From: Streptomyces chrestomyceticus JCM 4735
GTDB taxonomy: Bacteria > Actinomycetota > Actinomycetes > Streptomycetales > Streptomycetaceae
Assembly (NCBI RefSeq): GCF_003865135.1
Contig: NZ_BHZC01000001.1
Coordinates: forward strand, 5,208,001 to 5,272,000
Direction of reading: 5' to 3'
Length of the DNA stretch: 64,000 nucleotides
The notes beneath the pieces are model-generated. The model saw only the letters and a list, made by a program, of their open reading frames with translations. It had not been told where the DNA came from and did no database searches. Within the stretch, counting starts at the first letter, position 1. Every line of letters begins with the position of its first letter. The translations under genes were made by a program, and so were the position numbers. Positions 28,424 to 46,683 of the stretch are shown in pieces.

Positions 28424-29146
28424 GTGAAGCGCAGCAAGACTCTTCGCAACGCGGACGCGAAGATCGACCGGGAGCGTCTGTACGCCCCGCTCGAGGCCGT
28501 CCGTCTGGCCAAGGAGACCTCCGCGGCCAAGTTCGACGCGACCGTCGAGGTCGCCATGCGTCTGGGTGTCGACCCGCGCAAGGCCGACCAGATGGTCCGT
28601 GGCACCGTGAACCTTCCGCACGGCACCGGTAAGACCGCCCGGGTCCTGGTCTTCGCGACCGGCGACCGTGCTGCGGCCGCGGAAGCCGCCGGCGCCGACA
28701 TCGTCGGCTCCGACGAACTGATCGACGAGGTCTCCAAGGGCCGCCTGGACTTCGACGCCGTCGTCGCCACGCCGGACCTCATGGGCAAGGTCGGCCGCCT
28801 CGGCCGCGTGCTCGGTCCCCGTGGTCTGATGCCGAACCCGAAGACCGGCACCGTCACCCCGGATGTCGCCAAGGCTGTCACCGACATCAAGGGCGGCAAG
28901 ATCGAGTTCCGCGTGGACAAGCACGCGAACCTCCACTTCATCATCGGCAAGGTGTCCTTCGACGACGCCAAGCTGGTGGAGAACTACGCCGCGGCGCTGG
29001 AGGAGATCAACCGTCTCAAGCCGTCCGCCGCCAAGGGCCGCTACATCAAGAAGGCCACCATCGCCACCACGATGGGCCCCGGCGTCCCGGTCGACAGCAA
29101 CCGCACCCGCAACCTCCTCGTCGAGGAGGACGCGCTCGCCGTCTGA
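28424..29146 (+). CDS. rplA: 50S ribosomal protein L1
   Basis: 240 aa from GTG 28424 preceded by AGGAGCAG. L1 builds the mobile stalk beside the E site and represses its own operon in many bacteria. Clear family blocks: [40 protein letters not shown] and [14 protein letters not shown]. Ends the L11 operon at a strong terminator. Confidence 0.97.
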   Translation: MKRSKTLRNADAKIDRERLYAPLEAVRLAKETSAAKFDATVEVAMRLGVDPRKADQMVRGTVNLPHGTGKTARVLVFATGDRAAAAEAAGADIVGSDELIDEVSKGRLDFDAVVATPDLMGKVGRLGRVLGPRGLMPNPKTGTVTPDVAKAVTDIKGGKIEFRVDKHANLHFIIGKVSFDDAKLVENYAAALEEINRLKPSAAKGRYIKKATIATTMGPGVPVDSNRTRNLLVEEDALAV

Positions 29147-29176
29147 GTCTGACGGCAGGCGCGCGCGTACGCGTAC

Positions 29177-29221
29177 GCCGGGCCCCGCACCTCACCCGAG
29201 GTGCGGGGCCCGGCGCTTTTT
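29177..29221 (+). terminator. Rho-independent terminator of the L11 operon
   Basis: A perfect 17-bp stem starting GCCGGGCCCCGCACCTC, loop ACCC, then GC and TTTTT. Thirty bases after rplA. Confidence 0.93.
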
Positions 29222-29351
29222 GCGCCCATCGGGCCCGTACGGGACGGCACGGGGCGTTCGGGACGCCGCGGGGCCCGGCACCGGGCGCTGTCACCCCTCT
29301 GCACTACGCTCGGCCGCAGTCGTAAAGCTGATCTACAACGGGGAGACACAC

Positions 29352-30206
29352 GTGCGTACTGCGCGGATCACGGCGGCCGTGGCCGGCGTCGTCATGCTGG
29401 CCGGCCTGACCGCCTGCGGCGACAAGGACGGCGGCAACAAGGCGGGCGGCGACGCGGGCGGCAACGGCTCGCCCGTCCAGGCCGCCGTCGCGGCGCTGCG
29501 GACGGCCTCCGAGAAGACCGGCGCGGAGAAGTCGGCCAAGGCCGAGACGACGACCAGGTCGGGCCAGGCGACCCAGACCATGAAGAGCGAGATGGACTGG
29601 TCCGAGGGCATGCGGATGAACGTCGAGATGGCCGGTAAGGGCGGGCTGGGCGGCGGCAAGCCCATGAAGGCCGTCTACACCCCGGAGGCGGCGTTCCTGA
29701 ACCTCGGCGGCGGCAAGTCCTGGCTGAAGTACGACTACAACGTCATGGCCGAGAAGAGCACGCTCTACGCGCTGCTCAAGGACCAGATGCAGAACAGCAA
29801 CCCGTCGCGGTCCGTCGGCCTGGTCATCGCGTCGGGCAAGGCCAAGAAGACCGGTACGGAGGACGTACGCGGCGTCCAGGCGACCCACTACACCGCCACC
29901 TTCGACGCGGCCGAGCTGACCCGTATGCAGACGTCCGAGAACTTCAGCGCCAAGGACATGAAGGCGCTGGAGGAGTCGTACAAGCAGAGCGGCATCAAGA
30001 ACCAGACCCTCGACCTGTGGATCGGCCCCGGTGACCTGCTGGTCAAGAAGGCCGAGAAGACCCGGAGCAATGTGGGTCTGGTGGAGAGCACGACCTACTA
30101 CTCCGACTACGGCACCAAGGTGAGCGTCCAGGAGCCGCCGGCCTCGCAGGTCACCGACGGCAGCAAGATCGGCGCCGGCGCCGTGGGCGGCGGCCTGAAG
30201 GGCTGA
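29352..30206 (+). CDS. LppX/LprG-like lipoprotein
   Basis: 284 aa from GTG 29352 (GGGGAG upstream). A signal peptide ends in the lipobox LAGLTAC, giving a lipidated Cys near residue 22, then a Gly/Asp/Lys linker. The mature part resembles the DUF1396 lipoproteins of actinobacteria, whose mycobacterial members (LppX, LprG) carry lipids across the cell envelope. Features seen: [41 protein letters not shown] and [16 protein letters not shown]. It stands alone between two terminator-bounded ribosomal operons. Confidence 0.82.
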   Translation: MRTARITAAVAGVVMLAGLTACGDKDGGNKAGGDAGGNGSPVQAAVAALRTASEKTGAEKSAKAETTTRSGQATQTMKSEMDWSEGMRMNVEMAGKGGLGGGKPMKAVYTPEAAFLNLGGGKSWLKYDYNVMAEKSTLYALLKDQMQNSNPSRSVGLVIASGKAKKTGTEDVRGVQATHYTATFDAAELTRMQTSENFSAKDMKALEESYKQSGIKNQTLDLWIGPGDLLVKKAEKTRSNVGLVESTTYYSDYGTKVSVQEPPASQVTDGSKIGAGAVGGGLKG

Positions 30207-30273
30207 CCGGCGCCCGCCCGCCCCGCCGTCTCCGGGCCCGGCGCGCCGCGCGCCGCCGGGTCCGGGAGCGGAT

Positions 30274-30303
30274 TTGCCTGCGCGGTGGCCGTTCGCGTAC
30301 CGT
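30274..30303 (+). promoter_or_regulatory. rplJ: Promoter of rplJ-rplL
   Basis: TTGCCT at 30274-30279, an 18-base spacer and TACCGT at 30298-30303. The predicted transcript start, near 30310, coincides with the first bases of the L10-type leader. Confidence 0.6.
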
Positions 30304-30311
30304 AGCGAAGA

Positions 30312-30475
30312 AGCCAAAGACCGCTGGTTGTCTCTGTGCGCCCTCGTGGCGTACGGAACCGAAGGATCCGCTAGCTGCGGACGGCCTGCGCAGGTGGACG
30401 AGGAAGAACTCCCGGAAGAACTCCGTTTCGACCGGTAGAGCCATGCCCCGTGCGCTTGCGCCGGGGCGTTTGTTT
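30312..30475 (+). promoter_or_regulatory. Ribosomal L10 leader RNA with terminator-like hairpin
   Basis: The untranslated leader begins AGCCAAAGACCGCTGGTTG, the conserved core of Gram-positive L10 leaders, where L10(L12)4 binds to shut off its own operon. It ends at 30443-30475 with GCCCCG-TGCGCTTGCGC-CGGGGC followed by GTTTGTTTT, a rho-independent terminator form. This points to attenuation rather than only translational repression. The rplJ ribosome site lies about 40 bases further. Confidence 0.75.
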
Positions 30476-30526
30476 TGCCCAGCCCCTTCTGCGCGGTCCT
30501 CATCACCCGGAAGGAGGCCGAGGCTC

Positions 30527-31078
30527 ATGGCGAGGCCCGACAAGGTCGCAGCCGTCGAGGAGATCACGGACAAGCTCCGTAACTCCAACGCCGCTGTTGT
30601 GACCGCGTACACCGGACTGTCCGTCGCTCAGCTCAAGCAGCTGCGCCGTTCGCTCGGTGACAACGCTCAGTACCGTGTGGTGAAGAACACGCTGACCAAG
30701 ATTGCGGCCACTGAGGCCGGGATCACGCTGGACGAGCACCTCAAGGGCTCGACGGCTGTCGCTTTTGTGACCGGTGACCCGGTCGAGGCGGCGAAGGGTC
30801 TTCGTGACTTCGCCAAGGAGAACCCCTCTCTCGTCATCAAGGGCGGTGTCCTTGAAGGCAAGGCGCTGTCCGCCGACGAGATCAAGAAGCTTGCGGACCT
30901 CGAGTCCCGCGAGGTTCTGCTCGCCAAGCTGGCGGGTGGCATGAAGGCGTCCATGGCCAAGGCCGCGGCGACCTTCCAGGCCCCGCTCACGAAGATGGTC
31001 CGCACCGCGGAAGCTCTTCGCAGCAAGGTCGAGCAGGGCGGTGCCGGTGAGCCGGCTCCCGCCGAGGCGGCGGAGTAA
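30527..31078 (+). CDS. rplJ: 50S ribosomal protein L10
   Basis: 183 aa. ATG 30527 is preceded by GGAAGGAGG; the frame is open upstream, but that part is leader RNA. L10 anchors the L7/L12 stalk. Family blocks: [46 protein letters not shown], and the C-terminal helix [16 protein letters not shown] that binds L12 dimers. Confidence 0.97.
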   Translation: MARPDKVAAVEEITDKLRNSNAAVVTAYTGLSVAQLKQLRRSLGDNAQYRVVKNTLTKIAATEAGITLDEHLKGSTAVAFVTGDPVEAAKGLRDFAKENPSLVIKGGVLEGKALSADEIKKLADLESREVLLAKLAGGMKASMAKAAATFQAPLTKMVRTAEALRSKVEQGGAGEPAPAEAAE

Positions 31079-31167
31079 CCACTCCGCAGTCCAGCGGGCA
31101 CGTCTGCTCAGCACGCCCGCCGCAATGTACATCCGGCACCAGCCGAATTAGTGGAAGGACCGCCACC

Positions 31168-31554
31168 ATGGCGAAGCTCACCCAGGACGAACTGCTGGCC
31201 CAGTTCGAGGAGATGACCCTCATCGAGCTCTCCGACTTCGTGAAGAAGTTCGAGGAGAAGTTCGACGTCGAGGCTGCCGCCCCGGCCGCCGTCGTTGCCG
31301 CCCCGGCCCAGGGTGGTGGCGACGCCGCCGCCGCCGAGGAGCAGGACGAGTTCGACGTCATCCTCACCGGTGCCGGCGACAAGAAGATCCAGGTCATCAA
31401 GGTCGTGCGTGAGCTGACCTCGCTGGGTCTGAAGGAGGCCAAGGACCTCGTGGACGGCACCCCGAAGCCGGTCCTCGAGAAGGTCGCCAAGGACGCCGCG
31501 GACAAGGCCGCCGAGGCCCTCAAGGGCGCCGGCGCCTCCGTCGAGGTCAAGTGA
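31168..31554 (+). CDS. rplL: 50S ribosomal protein L7/L12
   Basis: 128 aa from ATG 31168. N-terminal dimerisation helices ([20 protein letters not shown]), an Ala/Pro hinge near residues 35-55, and the C-terminal factor-binding domain [20 protein letters not shown] with [15 protein letters not shown]. Binds L10 and recruits EF-Tu and EF-G, which are encoded later in this window. Confidence 0.98.
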   Translation: MAKLTQDELLAQFEEMTLIELSDFVKKFEEKFDVEAAAPAAVVAAPAQGGGDAAAAEEQDEFDVILTGAGDKKIQVIKVVRELTSLGLKEAKDLVDGTPKPVLEKVAKDAADKAAEALKGAGASVEVK

Positions 31555-31585
31555 CCCGACGAGTCTGCTGACTCTTCGCAAACCT

Positions 31586-31617
31586 GAAGGCGATCACCCA
31601 TGCGGGTGGTCGCCTTC
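31586..31617 (+). terminator. Hairpin after rplL
   Basis: GAAGGCGATCACCC pairs with GGGTGGTCGCCTTC (one T-G) around ATGC. It may end or attenuate rplJL transcription before rpoB. There is no T-run. Confidence 0.6.
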
Positions 31618-31966
31618 GGGCGTTCAGGCCGCGGCTGCGCCCTCCCGCCCTTCCGTGCGAGTATGGTGATCTTCGTTGCCCGGCCGTGCACCCCGTGACG
31701 ATCTTCCAGTGGGTGGGGGGCCTTGACGAACCGCACGCAGCGCGCAATTCTCAGGACGCGACGTCAGAAGCGATCCGGGTTCGAGGCATGGATCGCCGGC
31801 GAAGAGGGAAGCATCGGGGTGCGCCTGTTGGCGCACGGCTCGTGGCAGGCATAAGACGTTGGGCGTTGAGACGAACAAAGAGGGGTACCTCCGTCACGGA
31901 GGGTGCCGCCTCCCGGAGGGAGAAGATCGGTATCACGGTGCTGAACCGGTCTCCGGAAACTCACTC
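31618..31966. other. Non-coding region upstream of the rpoB promoter
   Basis: About 350 bases between the rplL hairpin and the rpoB promoter. Third-position G/C bias is absent in every frame and A+T is locally raised. I see no gene, and treat the open frame at 31686-31997 as chance. Confidence 0.5.
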
Positions 31967-31995
31967 TGGACATCAGTGTGCCGAGTGGCTACACT
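31967..31995 (+). promoter_or_regulatory. rpoB: Promoter of rpoB-rpoC
   Basis: TGGACA at 31967-31972, a 17-base spacer and TACACT at 31990-31995, a close match to the vegetative consensus. It predicts a start near 32002 and a leader of about 158 bases before the rpoB TTG. rpoBC could therefore be transcribed apart from rplJL. Confidence 0.65.
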
Positions 31996-32159
31996 GACCC
32001 TTTGCGCTGCCTGTTAGCTGCTCCCTGCCCGTCACCAGGGGCATACCCGAGCTCGAGCAATGCCGACTGATCCGCCCTGACCTGGGCCTTTCCTCCGGCT
32101 GTGTTCGGTCCGGGACCGGTACGCGCGTAGTGAGTCCGAGCCCTCGGAAGGACCCCCTC

Positions 32160-35642
<3,483 letters not shown>

Positions 35643-35767
35643 CGGGCCTGGCCGGGGCTCCTTCCCCCCAAGGAGCCCCGGTCGCCCCGGACCCGTACAG
35701 ACCATGATGTAGAGCCCATTTTTTCGCTTACGCGAAGGGCACGACCCTGAAAGAGGGATTGACGACA

Positions 35768-39667
<3,900 letters not shown>

Positions 39668-39713
39668 GGGCCCGGCCGGCCTGAGCGGCCGGACCGGACA
39701 CGCGCTGTGAGCG

Positions 39714-39747
39714 GCAGGGCGGTCACCCTACGGGGTGGCCGCCCTGC
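39714..39747 (+). terminator. Terminator of rpoBC
   Basis: GCAGGGCGGTCACCC pairs with GGGTGGCCGCCCTGC (one T-G) around TACG, 47 bases after the rpoC stop. Followed by GGCGTTGT. Confidence 0.8.
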
Positions 39748-39908
39748 GGCGTTGTGGGGCGATTCACCCCGTCGGCGGCCCGCCGGCCCGGCTTGCGGCG
39801 GGCGGGGCGGTGTGGTGCGTGCGCGGAATCATGCGCGGGGAACCGTGCGCTCTTCTGGCGCGTACTGAATGATGGGTGGTACTGCCTAATGTGGGGGAGG
39901 TGCTGAGA

Positions 39909-40469
39909 GTGGCGTTCCAGCCGTGGCAGGGTGGACAGCCGGCGCCGTGGCAAGGCGGGCAGCCGGTCCAGGGCCCGGGCCAGGTCCCGGCCATGCGTGC
40001 CTCGCACGCCGACCGCGAGCGTGCGGTGGACGTGCTGAAGGCCGGTTTCGCCGAGGGGCGGCTTCCGCAGCAGGAGTACGAGCAGCGCATCGGCCGCGCG
40101 TACCAGGCACAGACCCAGGCCGAGCTGCAGATGCTGGTGGCGGACCTGCCGCAGGGTCCGATGCCGCAGCAGCAGTTCGGGCCCCCGCCCGCGGTACCGC
40201 CGGCGTTCATGCCGGTGCAGCCGGTGCTCGCGCCGACCAACGGCTCGGCGACCGGCGCGCTGGTGTGCGGCATCCTCGCCCCGGTGACGTGGGGCCTGAC
40301 CTCGATACCCGCGGTGATCCTGGGGCACAAGGCGCGCGCCGAGATCCGCCGCACGGGGGAGCGCGGGGACGGTCAGGCGGTCGCCGGGCTGGTCCTGGGC
40401 TGGCTGGGGATCAGCGGCTGGCTGCTGTTCTTCATCCTGATGGTCTTCGTGGGGGCGGCGAACCTCTGA
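39909..40469 (+). CDS. DUF1707 and DUF4190 domain membrane protein
   Basis: 186 aa. GTG 39909 follows GGGGGAGG at 39893-39900; an upstream start at 39876 has no such site. The DUF1707 motif is MRASHADRERAVDVLKAGFA-EGRL with the typical EYEQRIGRAYQAQT. Next come a Pro/Gln-rich linker and a two-helix DUF4190-like domain (GALVCGILAPVTWGL, IPAVILGHKARAEIRRTG, AVAGLVLGWLGI). Such proteins are common in Streptomyces and have no assigned role. It stands alone between rpoC and rpsL. Confidence 0.82.
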   Translation: MAFQPWQGGQPAPWQGGQPVQGPGQVPAMRASHADRERAVDVLKAGFAEGRLPQQEYEQRIGRAYQAQTQAELQMLVADLPQGPMPQQQFGPPPAVPPAFMPVQPVLAPTNGSATGALVCGILAPVTWGLTSIPAVILGHKARAEIRRTGERGDGQAVAGLVLGWLGISGWLLFFILMVFVGAANL

Positions 40470-40654
40470 GGCCGCGGCGGTGAGGCGCCGGAGGCGCGGG
40501 GGCCACCGGGAGCCGGGAGCGGCTCCGGGCGCCGTACGACGGCCGTCACGGCGCGCGCGGCGATGGTGGAGCCTTCTTCCGTACGGCCCCCGATCCCACT
40601 ACGGTGGCCGCAGCGCCGGAGGAGTCCGGCGTGTCCTTCGCGTGTGCATTTGTT

Positions 40655-40683
40655 TTGACCGCAGCCCATGCGGTAGGTACGCT
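40655..40683 (+). promoter_or_regulatory. rpsL: Promoter of the rpsL-rpsG-fusA operon
   Basis: TTGACC at 40655-40660, a 17-base spacer, then TACGCT at 40678-40683: a good vegetative promoter. It predicts a start near 40690 and a leader of about 190 bases before rpsL, within a 409-base stretch (40470-40878) that holds no gene. Confidence 0.65.
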
Positions 40684-40800
40684 CTGACCTTGTGCCTGGG
40701 GTGTCCTCAGGCTGCCGTGCGTGCACTCGTCCGTACGGAAGCCGGGTCTCGACACCGCAATCTGCCGCCGTCCTCGTTCCAGCGAGGGGTCTGCAGTATT

Positions 40801-40827
40801 CGACACACCCGACCGCGTGGGTCGGGG
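40801..40827 (+). promoter_or_regulatory. Leader hairpin element, copy 1 (rpsL)
   Basis: The element reads CGACAC-A-CCCGACCGCGTGGGTCGG-GG. CCGACC and GGTCGG pair around GCGTG. A 25-of-27 identical element lies in the rpsJ leader at 52587-52613. Both lie 50-95 bases before the first ribosomal-protein start codon, so a shared regulator or shared RNA structure is plausible. I do not recognise it as a named motif. Confidence 0.6.
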
Positions 40828-40878
40828 ACTGTTCCAGGTTAGCTTTACCGAGACTGGCACACAGAAACCGGAGAAACG

Positions 40879-41250
40879 GTGCCTACGATCCAGCAGCTGG
40901 TCCGCAAGGGCCGGCAGGACAAGGTCGAGAAGAACAAGACGCCCGCACTGGAGGGTTCGCCCCAGCGCCGCGGCGTCTGCACGCGTGTTTTCACGACCAC
41001 CCCGAAGAAGCCGAACTCGGCCCTGCGTAAGGTCGCGCGTGTGCGTCTGACCAGCGGCATCGAGGTCACCGCTTACATTCCGGGTGAGGGCCACAACCTG
41101 CAGGAGCACTCGATCGTGCTCGTGCGTGGCGGCCGTGTGAAGGACCTGCCGGGTGTTCGGTACAAGATCATCCGCGGCTCCCTCGACACGCAGGGCGTCA
41201 AGAACCGCAAGCAGGCTCGCAGCCGCTACGGCGCCAAGAAGGAGAAGTAA
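40879..41250 (+). CDS. rpsL: 30S ribosomal protein S12
   Basis: 123 aa from GTG 40879 (CCGGAGAAACG upstream). Decoding-centre protein; site of streptomycin-resistance mutations. The loops [36 protein letters not shown] and [14 protein letters not shown] carry the wild-type lysines at the two classical resistance positions, so no streptomycin-resistance allele is seen. Confidence 0.98.
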   Translation: MPTIQQLVRKGRQDKVEKNKTPALEGSPQRRGVCTRVFTTTPKKPNSALRKVARVRLTSGIEVTAYIPGEGHNLQEHSIVLVRGGRVKDLPGVRYKIIRGSLDTQGVKNRKQARSRYGAKKEK

Positions 41251-41252
41251 GA

Positions 41253-41723
41253 ATGCCTCGTAAGGGCCCCGCCCCGAAGCGCCCGGTCATCATTGACCCG
41301 GTCTACAGCTCTCCTCTGGTGACCTCCCTCATCAACAAGGTCCTGCTGAACGGCAAGCGCTCCACCGCCGAGCGCATCGTTTACGGCGCCATGGAGGGTC
41401 TGCGTGAGAAGACCGGCAACGACCCGGTCATCACGCTGAAGCGCGCGCTGGAGAACATCAAGCCGACCCTTGAGGTCAAGTCCCGCCGTGTCGGTGGCGC
41501 GACCTACCAGGTCCCGGTCGAGGTCAAGCCCGGCCGCGCCGCCACGCTCTCGCTGCGCTGGCTCGTGGGCTACTCGCGCGCCCGCCGTGAGAAGACCATG
41601 ACCGAGCGCCTCATGAACGAGCTGCTGGACGCCTCGAACGGCCTCGGCGCTTCGGTCAAGAAGCGTGAGGACACGCACAAGATGGCCGAGTCCAACAAGG
41701 CCTTCGCGCACTACCGCTGGTAG
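41253..41723 (+). CDS. rpsG: 30S ribosomal protein S7
   Basis: 156 aa from ATG 41253, only 2 bases after the rpsL stop. S7 starts assembly of the 30S head and contacts the E-site tRNA. Blocks seen: [52 protein letters not shown] and [15 protein letters not shown]. In E. coli S7 represses this operon translationally. Confidence 0.98.
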   Translation: MPRKGPAPKRPVIIDPVYSSPLVTSLINKVLLNGKRSTAERIVYGAMEGLREKTGNDPVITLKRALENIKPTLEVKSRRVGGATYQVPVEVKPGRAATLSLRWLVGYSRARREKTMTERLMNELLDASNGLGASVKKREDTHKMAESNKAFAHYRW

Positions 41724-41762
41724 TCGCTACCCCCATCGAGACCGAGAGAAGATTGAGCCGAT

Positions 41763-43883
<2,121 letters not shown>

Positions 43884-43929
43884 TACCGGCTCGCACGAGT
43901 CGCAAGACGCTTTAGGCTTGACACCGTCT

Positions 43930-43968
43930 GCCGGGGCCCGTCCCCGCCACCCGCGAGGGGGCCCCGGC
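43930..43968 (+). terminator. Hairpin between fusA and tuf
   Basis: GCCGGGGCCC (43930-43939) is the exact complement of GGGCCCCGGC (43959-43968) with a 19-base loop. It may be a partial terminator or processing site. A TTTAGGCT box lies just upstream (43911-43918) and could be a -10 of a separate tuf promoter, which tuf genes of Streptomyces are known to have. Confidence 0.5.
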
Positions 43969-44038
43969 GGCCGGCATCCCAGCAAAGATCACCTGGCGCC
44001 GATGAGTAAGGCGTACAGAACCACTTCAGGAGGACCCA

Positions 44039-45232
44039 GTGGCGAAGGCGAAGTTCGAGCGGACTAAGCCGCACGTCAACATCGGCACCATCGGTCACAT
44101 CGACCACGGTAAGACGACCCTCACGGCCGCCATTACCAAGGTGCTGCACGACGCGTTCCCGGACCTGAACGAGGCCTCGGCCTTCGACATGATCGACAAG
44201 GCGCCCGAGGAGCGCCAGCGCGGTATCACCATCTCCATCGCGCACGTCGAGTACCAGACGGAGAACCGTCACTACGCCCACGTTGACTGCCCCGGTCACG
44301 CGGACTACATCAAGAACATGATCACCGGTGCCGCCCAGATGGACGGCGCGATCCTCGTGGTCGCGGCGACCGACGGTCCGATGCCGCAGACCAAGGAGCA
44401 CGTGCTCCTGGCCCGCCAGGTCGGCGTGCCCTACATCGTGGTGGCCCTGAACAAGGCCGACATGGTGGACGACGAGGAGATCCTGGAGCTCGTCGAGCTC
44501 GAGGTCCGTGAGCTCCTCTCGGAGTACGAGTTCCCGGGCGACGACGTTCCGGTCGTCAAGGTCTCCGCGCTCAAGGCGCTGGAGGGCGACAAGGAGTGGG
44601 GCGAGTCGGTCCTCAAGCTCATGGCCGCGGTCGACGAGTCGATCCCGCAGCCCGAGCGTGACGTCGACAAGCCGTTCCTGATGCCGATCGAGGACGTCTT
44701 CACGATCACCGGCCGTGGCACCGTTGTCACCGGTCGTATCGAGCGTGGTGTCCTCAAGGTCAACGAGACCGTCGACATCATCGGCATCAAGACCGAGAAG
44801 ACCACCACCACGGTCACCGGCATCGAGATGTTCCGGAAGCTGCTCGACGAGGGCCAGGCCGGTGAGAACGTCGGTCTGCTGCTCCGCGGCATCAAGCGCG
44901 AGGACGTCGAGCGCGGCCAGGTCATCATCAAGCCGGGCTCGGTCACCCCGCACACCGAGTTCGAGGCGCAGGCCTACATCCTGTCCAAGGACGAGGGTGG
45001 CCGCCACACGCCGTTCTTCAACAACTACCGTCCGCAGTTCTACTTCCGTACGACTGACGTGACCGGTGTTGTGACCCTCCCCGAGGGCACCGAGATGGTC
45101 ATGCCGGGCGACAACACCGAGATGTCGGTCCAGCTGATCCAGCCGGTCGCCATGGAGGAGGGCCTGAAGTTCGCCATCCGTGAGGGTGGCCGGACCGTCG
45201 GCGCCGGCCAGGTCACCAAGATCGTCAAGTAA
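44039..45232 (+). CDS. tuf: Elongation factor Tu
   Basis: 397 aa from GTG 44039, preceded by AGGAGG. Delivers aminoacyl-tRNA to the ribosome. G1 is [10 protein letters not shown] (about residues 19-28), G3 is DCPGHADY and G4 is [10 protein letters not shown]. Domain III ends [20 protein letters not shown]. The kirromycin-contact residues look wild type. It is the ordinary tuf1-type gene linked to fusA. Confidence 0.98.
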   Translation: MAKAKFERTKPHVNIGTIGHIDHGKTTLTAAITKVLHDAFPDLNEASAFDMIDKAPEERQRGITISIAHVEYQTENRHYAHVDCPGHADYIKNMITGAAQMDGAILVVAATDGPMPQTKEHVLLARQVGVPYIVVALNKADMVDDEEILELVELEVRELLSEYEFPGDDVPVVKVSALKALEGDKEWGESVLKLMAAVDESIPQPERDVDKPFLMPIEDVFTITGRGTVVTGRIERGVLKVNETVDIIGIKTEKTTTTVTGIEMFRKLLDEGQAGENVGLLLRGIKREDVERGQVIIKPGSVTPHTEFEAQAYILSKDEGGRHTPFFNNYRPQFYFRTTDVTGVVTLPEGTEMVMPGDNTEMSVQLIQPVAMEEGLKFAIREGGRTVGAGQVTKIVK

Positions 45233-45275
45233 TTCTTGACGGTCGGGGAGACCCGGCAGCTCTTCCGAGCGCTCT

Positions 45276-45313
45276 GAGGAGCCCCGCTCACCTTCGGGTG
45301 AGCGGGGCTCCTC
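45276..45313 (+). terminator. Terminator of tuf
   Basis: A perfect 17-bp stem beginning GAGGAGCCCCGCTCACC with a TTCG tetraloop. It ends the str operon and marks the left edge of the accessory stretch before rpsJ. Confidence 0.9.
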
Positions 45314-45417
45314 GCTGTTCGGGGGCCGGGCTCTTCTGCTGGGCCCGCCGGCTGCTTAGCATGTGCGGGTCGGCGCGTACCCCATCGGGACGCGACCCTC
45401 TTCCCGGAAGTGACGCC

Positions 45418-45840
45418 ATGCTGCGCACCATGTTCAAGTCCAAGATCCACCGTGCCACCGTCACCCAGGCGGACCTGCACTACGTCGGCTCGGTGACGGT
45501 CGACGCCGACCTGCTGGACGCCGCCGACCTGCTGCCCGGCGAGCTGGTCCACATCGTCGACATCACCAACGGCGCGCGCCTGGAGACGTACATCATCGAG
45601 GGCGAGCGCGGCTCCGGCGTCCTCGGCATCAACGGCGCGGCCGCGCACCTCGTCCACCCCGGCGACCTGGTGATCCTCATCAGCTACGCCCAGGTGGACG
45701 ACGCCGAGGCCCGTGCGCTGCGCCCGCGTGTCGTGCACGTGGACGCGGACAACCGCATCGTCGCCGTCGGCGCGGACGCGTCGGAGCCGGTGCCCGGCGG
45801 TTCGGCGGAGCGCAGCCCGCAGGCGGTCGTACGGGTTTAG
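45418..45840 (+). CDS. panD: Aspartate 1-decarboxylase precursor
   Basis: 140 aa from ATG 45418. Makes beta-alanine for pantothenate and coenzyme A. The enzyme is a pyruvoyl type that cuts itself between Gly24 and Ser25, and the site HYVGSVTVD is intact. Other family pieces: [38 protein letters not shown] and [14 protein letters not shown]. No other pan gene is near. Its stop is 9 bases from the end of the convergent oxygenase gene. Confidence 0.95.
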   Translation: MLRTMFKSKIHRATVTQADLHYVGSVTVDADLLDAADLLPGELVHIVDITNGARLETYIIEGERGSGVLGINGAAAHLVHPGDLVILISYAQVDDAEARALRPRVVHVDADNRIVAVGADASEPVPGGSAERSPQAVVRV

Positions 45841-45849
45841 GGCCCGGGC

Positions 45850-46683
45850 TCACGGCCGTACCGGCCGTGCGGGGAAGCCGAAGGCCATCCGGTCGCAGAC
45901 CGGCCCCGTGGCGTCGAAGTTGAGGCGGCGCATCACGCGGGGCATCCCGGCGGGGATGGGTGTCCTGCCGTGCACCAGGGCCGTGTTGTCGGCGATCAGT
46001 ACGTCGCCGACGGCGAGCTTGAAGCTCAGCCGGTTGGCGGGGGCGGCGAAGAACCGGCACAGCTCGGCGTACTGGTCACGGACGTCCGCGCGCGGGACGA
46101 CCCGCGACACGCCGTCCGCCATCCGGAACCTCAGCGTGCAGACGCCGTCCCGGCGGTGGAACAGCGGCTGGGTACTGGTCTGGTCGGTACGGGTGATCGT
46201 CAGCGCGTCGGGCTCGGCCAGCGCGTCCCGTCGGCCGGGGAAGTGCCGCGCCAGATACTCGTAGGCGGCCTGGGCGCTGGCCAGGACGGACAGGCCGCCG
46301 CGCACGGCGGGCCGGACGCACTGGAGCGTCATCAGGGCCTCCGGGCGGTCACGGAACGCGCCGTCGGTGTGCAGCAGGTGCTCCACGCGGCTGGAGCCGA
46401 GGAAGCCGGCGACCGGGCGGGCCGGGCTGATCGGCACGATCCCGTCGCCGTCCGCGCGCGGGTGCGGCACCGGGGCGCCGAAGCGACGGCGCAGGCTGAG
46501 CAGGTCCTGGCGGCTCCTGGCCCGCTCGGCGCAGCGCAGGATCGCGAAGCCGTACCGGTTGAACGCGGCCAGCAGCTCGCGTTCCTGCGCGGCCGACATG
46601 CAGCACATCGAGGGCACCCGGACGATCTGCGCGGCCACGGACAGTCCGGAGCCGAACGGGCGGCGCAGGTCAGGTGGCGCCAT
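45850..46683 (-). CDS. Fe(II)/2-oxoglutarate-dependent oxygenase, TauD/TfdA-like
   Basis: 277 aa from ATG 46683. That start lies inside the previous gene (14-base overlap), implying translational coupling; the frame is open further upstream. The iron triad is readable: H105-x-D107 in EHLLHTDGAF and a distal His near residue 238 in NTALVHGRTPIP. An Arg of VMRRLNFD (about 252-253) would bind 2-oxoglutarate. TauD-like enzymes hydroxylate amino acids or sulfonates, or tailor natural products. The substrate is unknown; its partners are a kinase/nucleotidyltransferase and an exporter. Confidence 0.8.
   Translation of the reverse strand: MAPPDLRRPFGSGLSVAAQIVRVPSMCCMSAAQERELLAAFNRYGFAILRCAERARSRQDLLSLRRRFGAPVPHPRADGDGIVPISPARPVAGFLGSSRVEHLLHTDGAFRDRPEALMTLQCVRPAVRGGLSVLASAQAAYEYLARHFPGRRDALAEPDALTITRTDQTSTQPLFHRRDGVCTLRFRMADGVSRVVPRADVRDQYAELCRFFAAPANRLSFKLAVGDVLIADNTALVHGRTPIPAGMPRVMRRLNFDATGPVCDRMAFGFPARPVRP
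45851..45869. terminator. Small bidirectional hairpin between panD and the oxygenase gene
   Basis: CACGGCCG-TAC-CGGCCGTG lies at the junction of the two convergent genes and overlaps the last oxygenase codons. It may act as a terminator in both directions. Confidence 0.45.

Noticed and set aside
31686..31997. A 103-codon open frame upstream of rpoB
   Set aside because: No codon bias, no ribosome site, and its end overlaps the rpoB promoter.
43918..43923. TTGACA before tuf as a -35 box
   Set aside because: No acceptable -10 lies 16-19 bases downstream; the sequence there is a GC hairpin.
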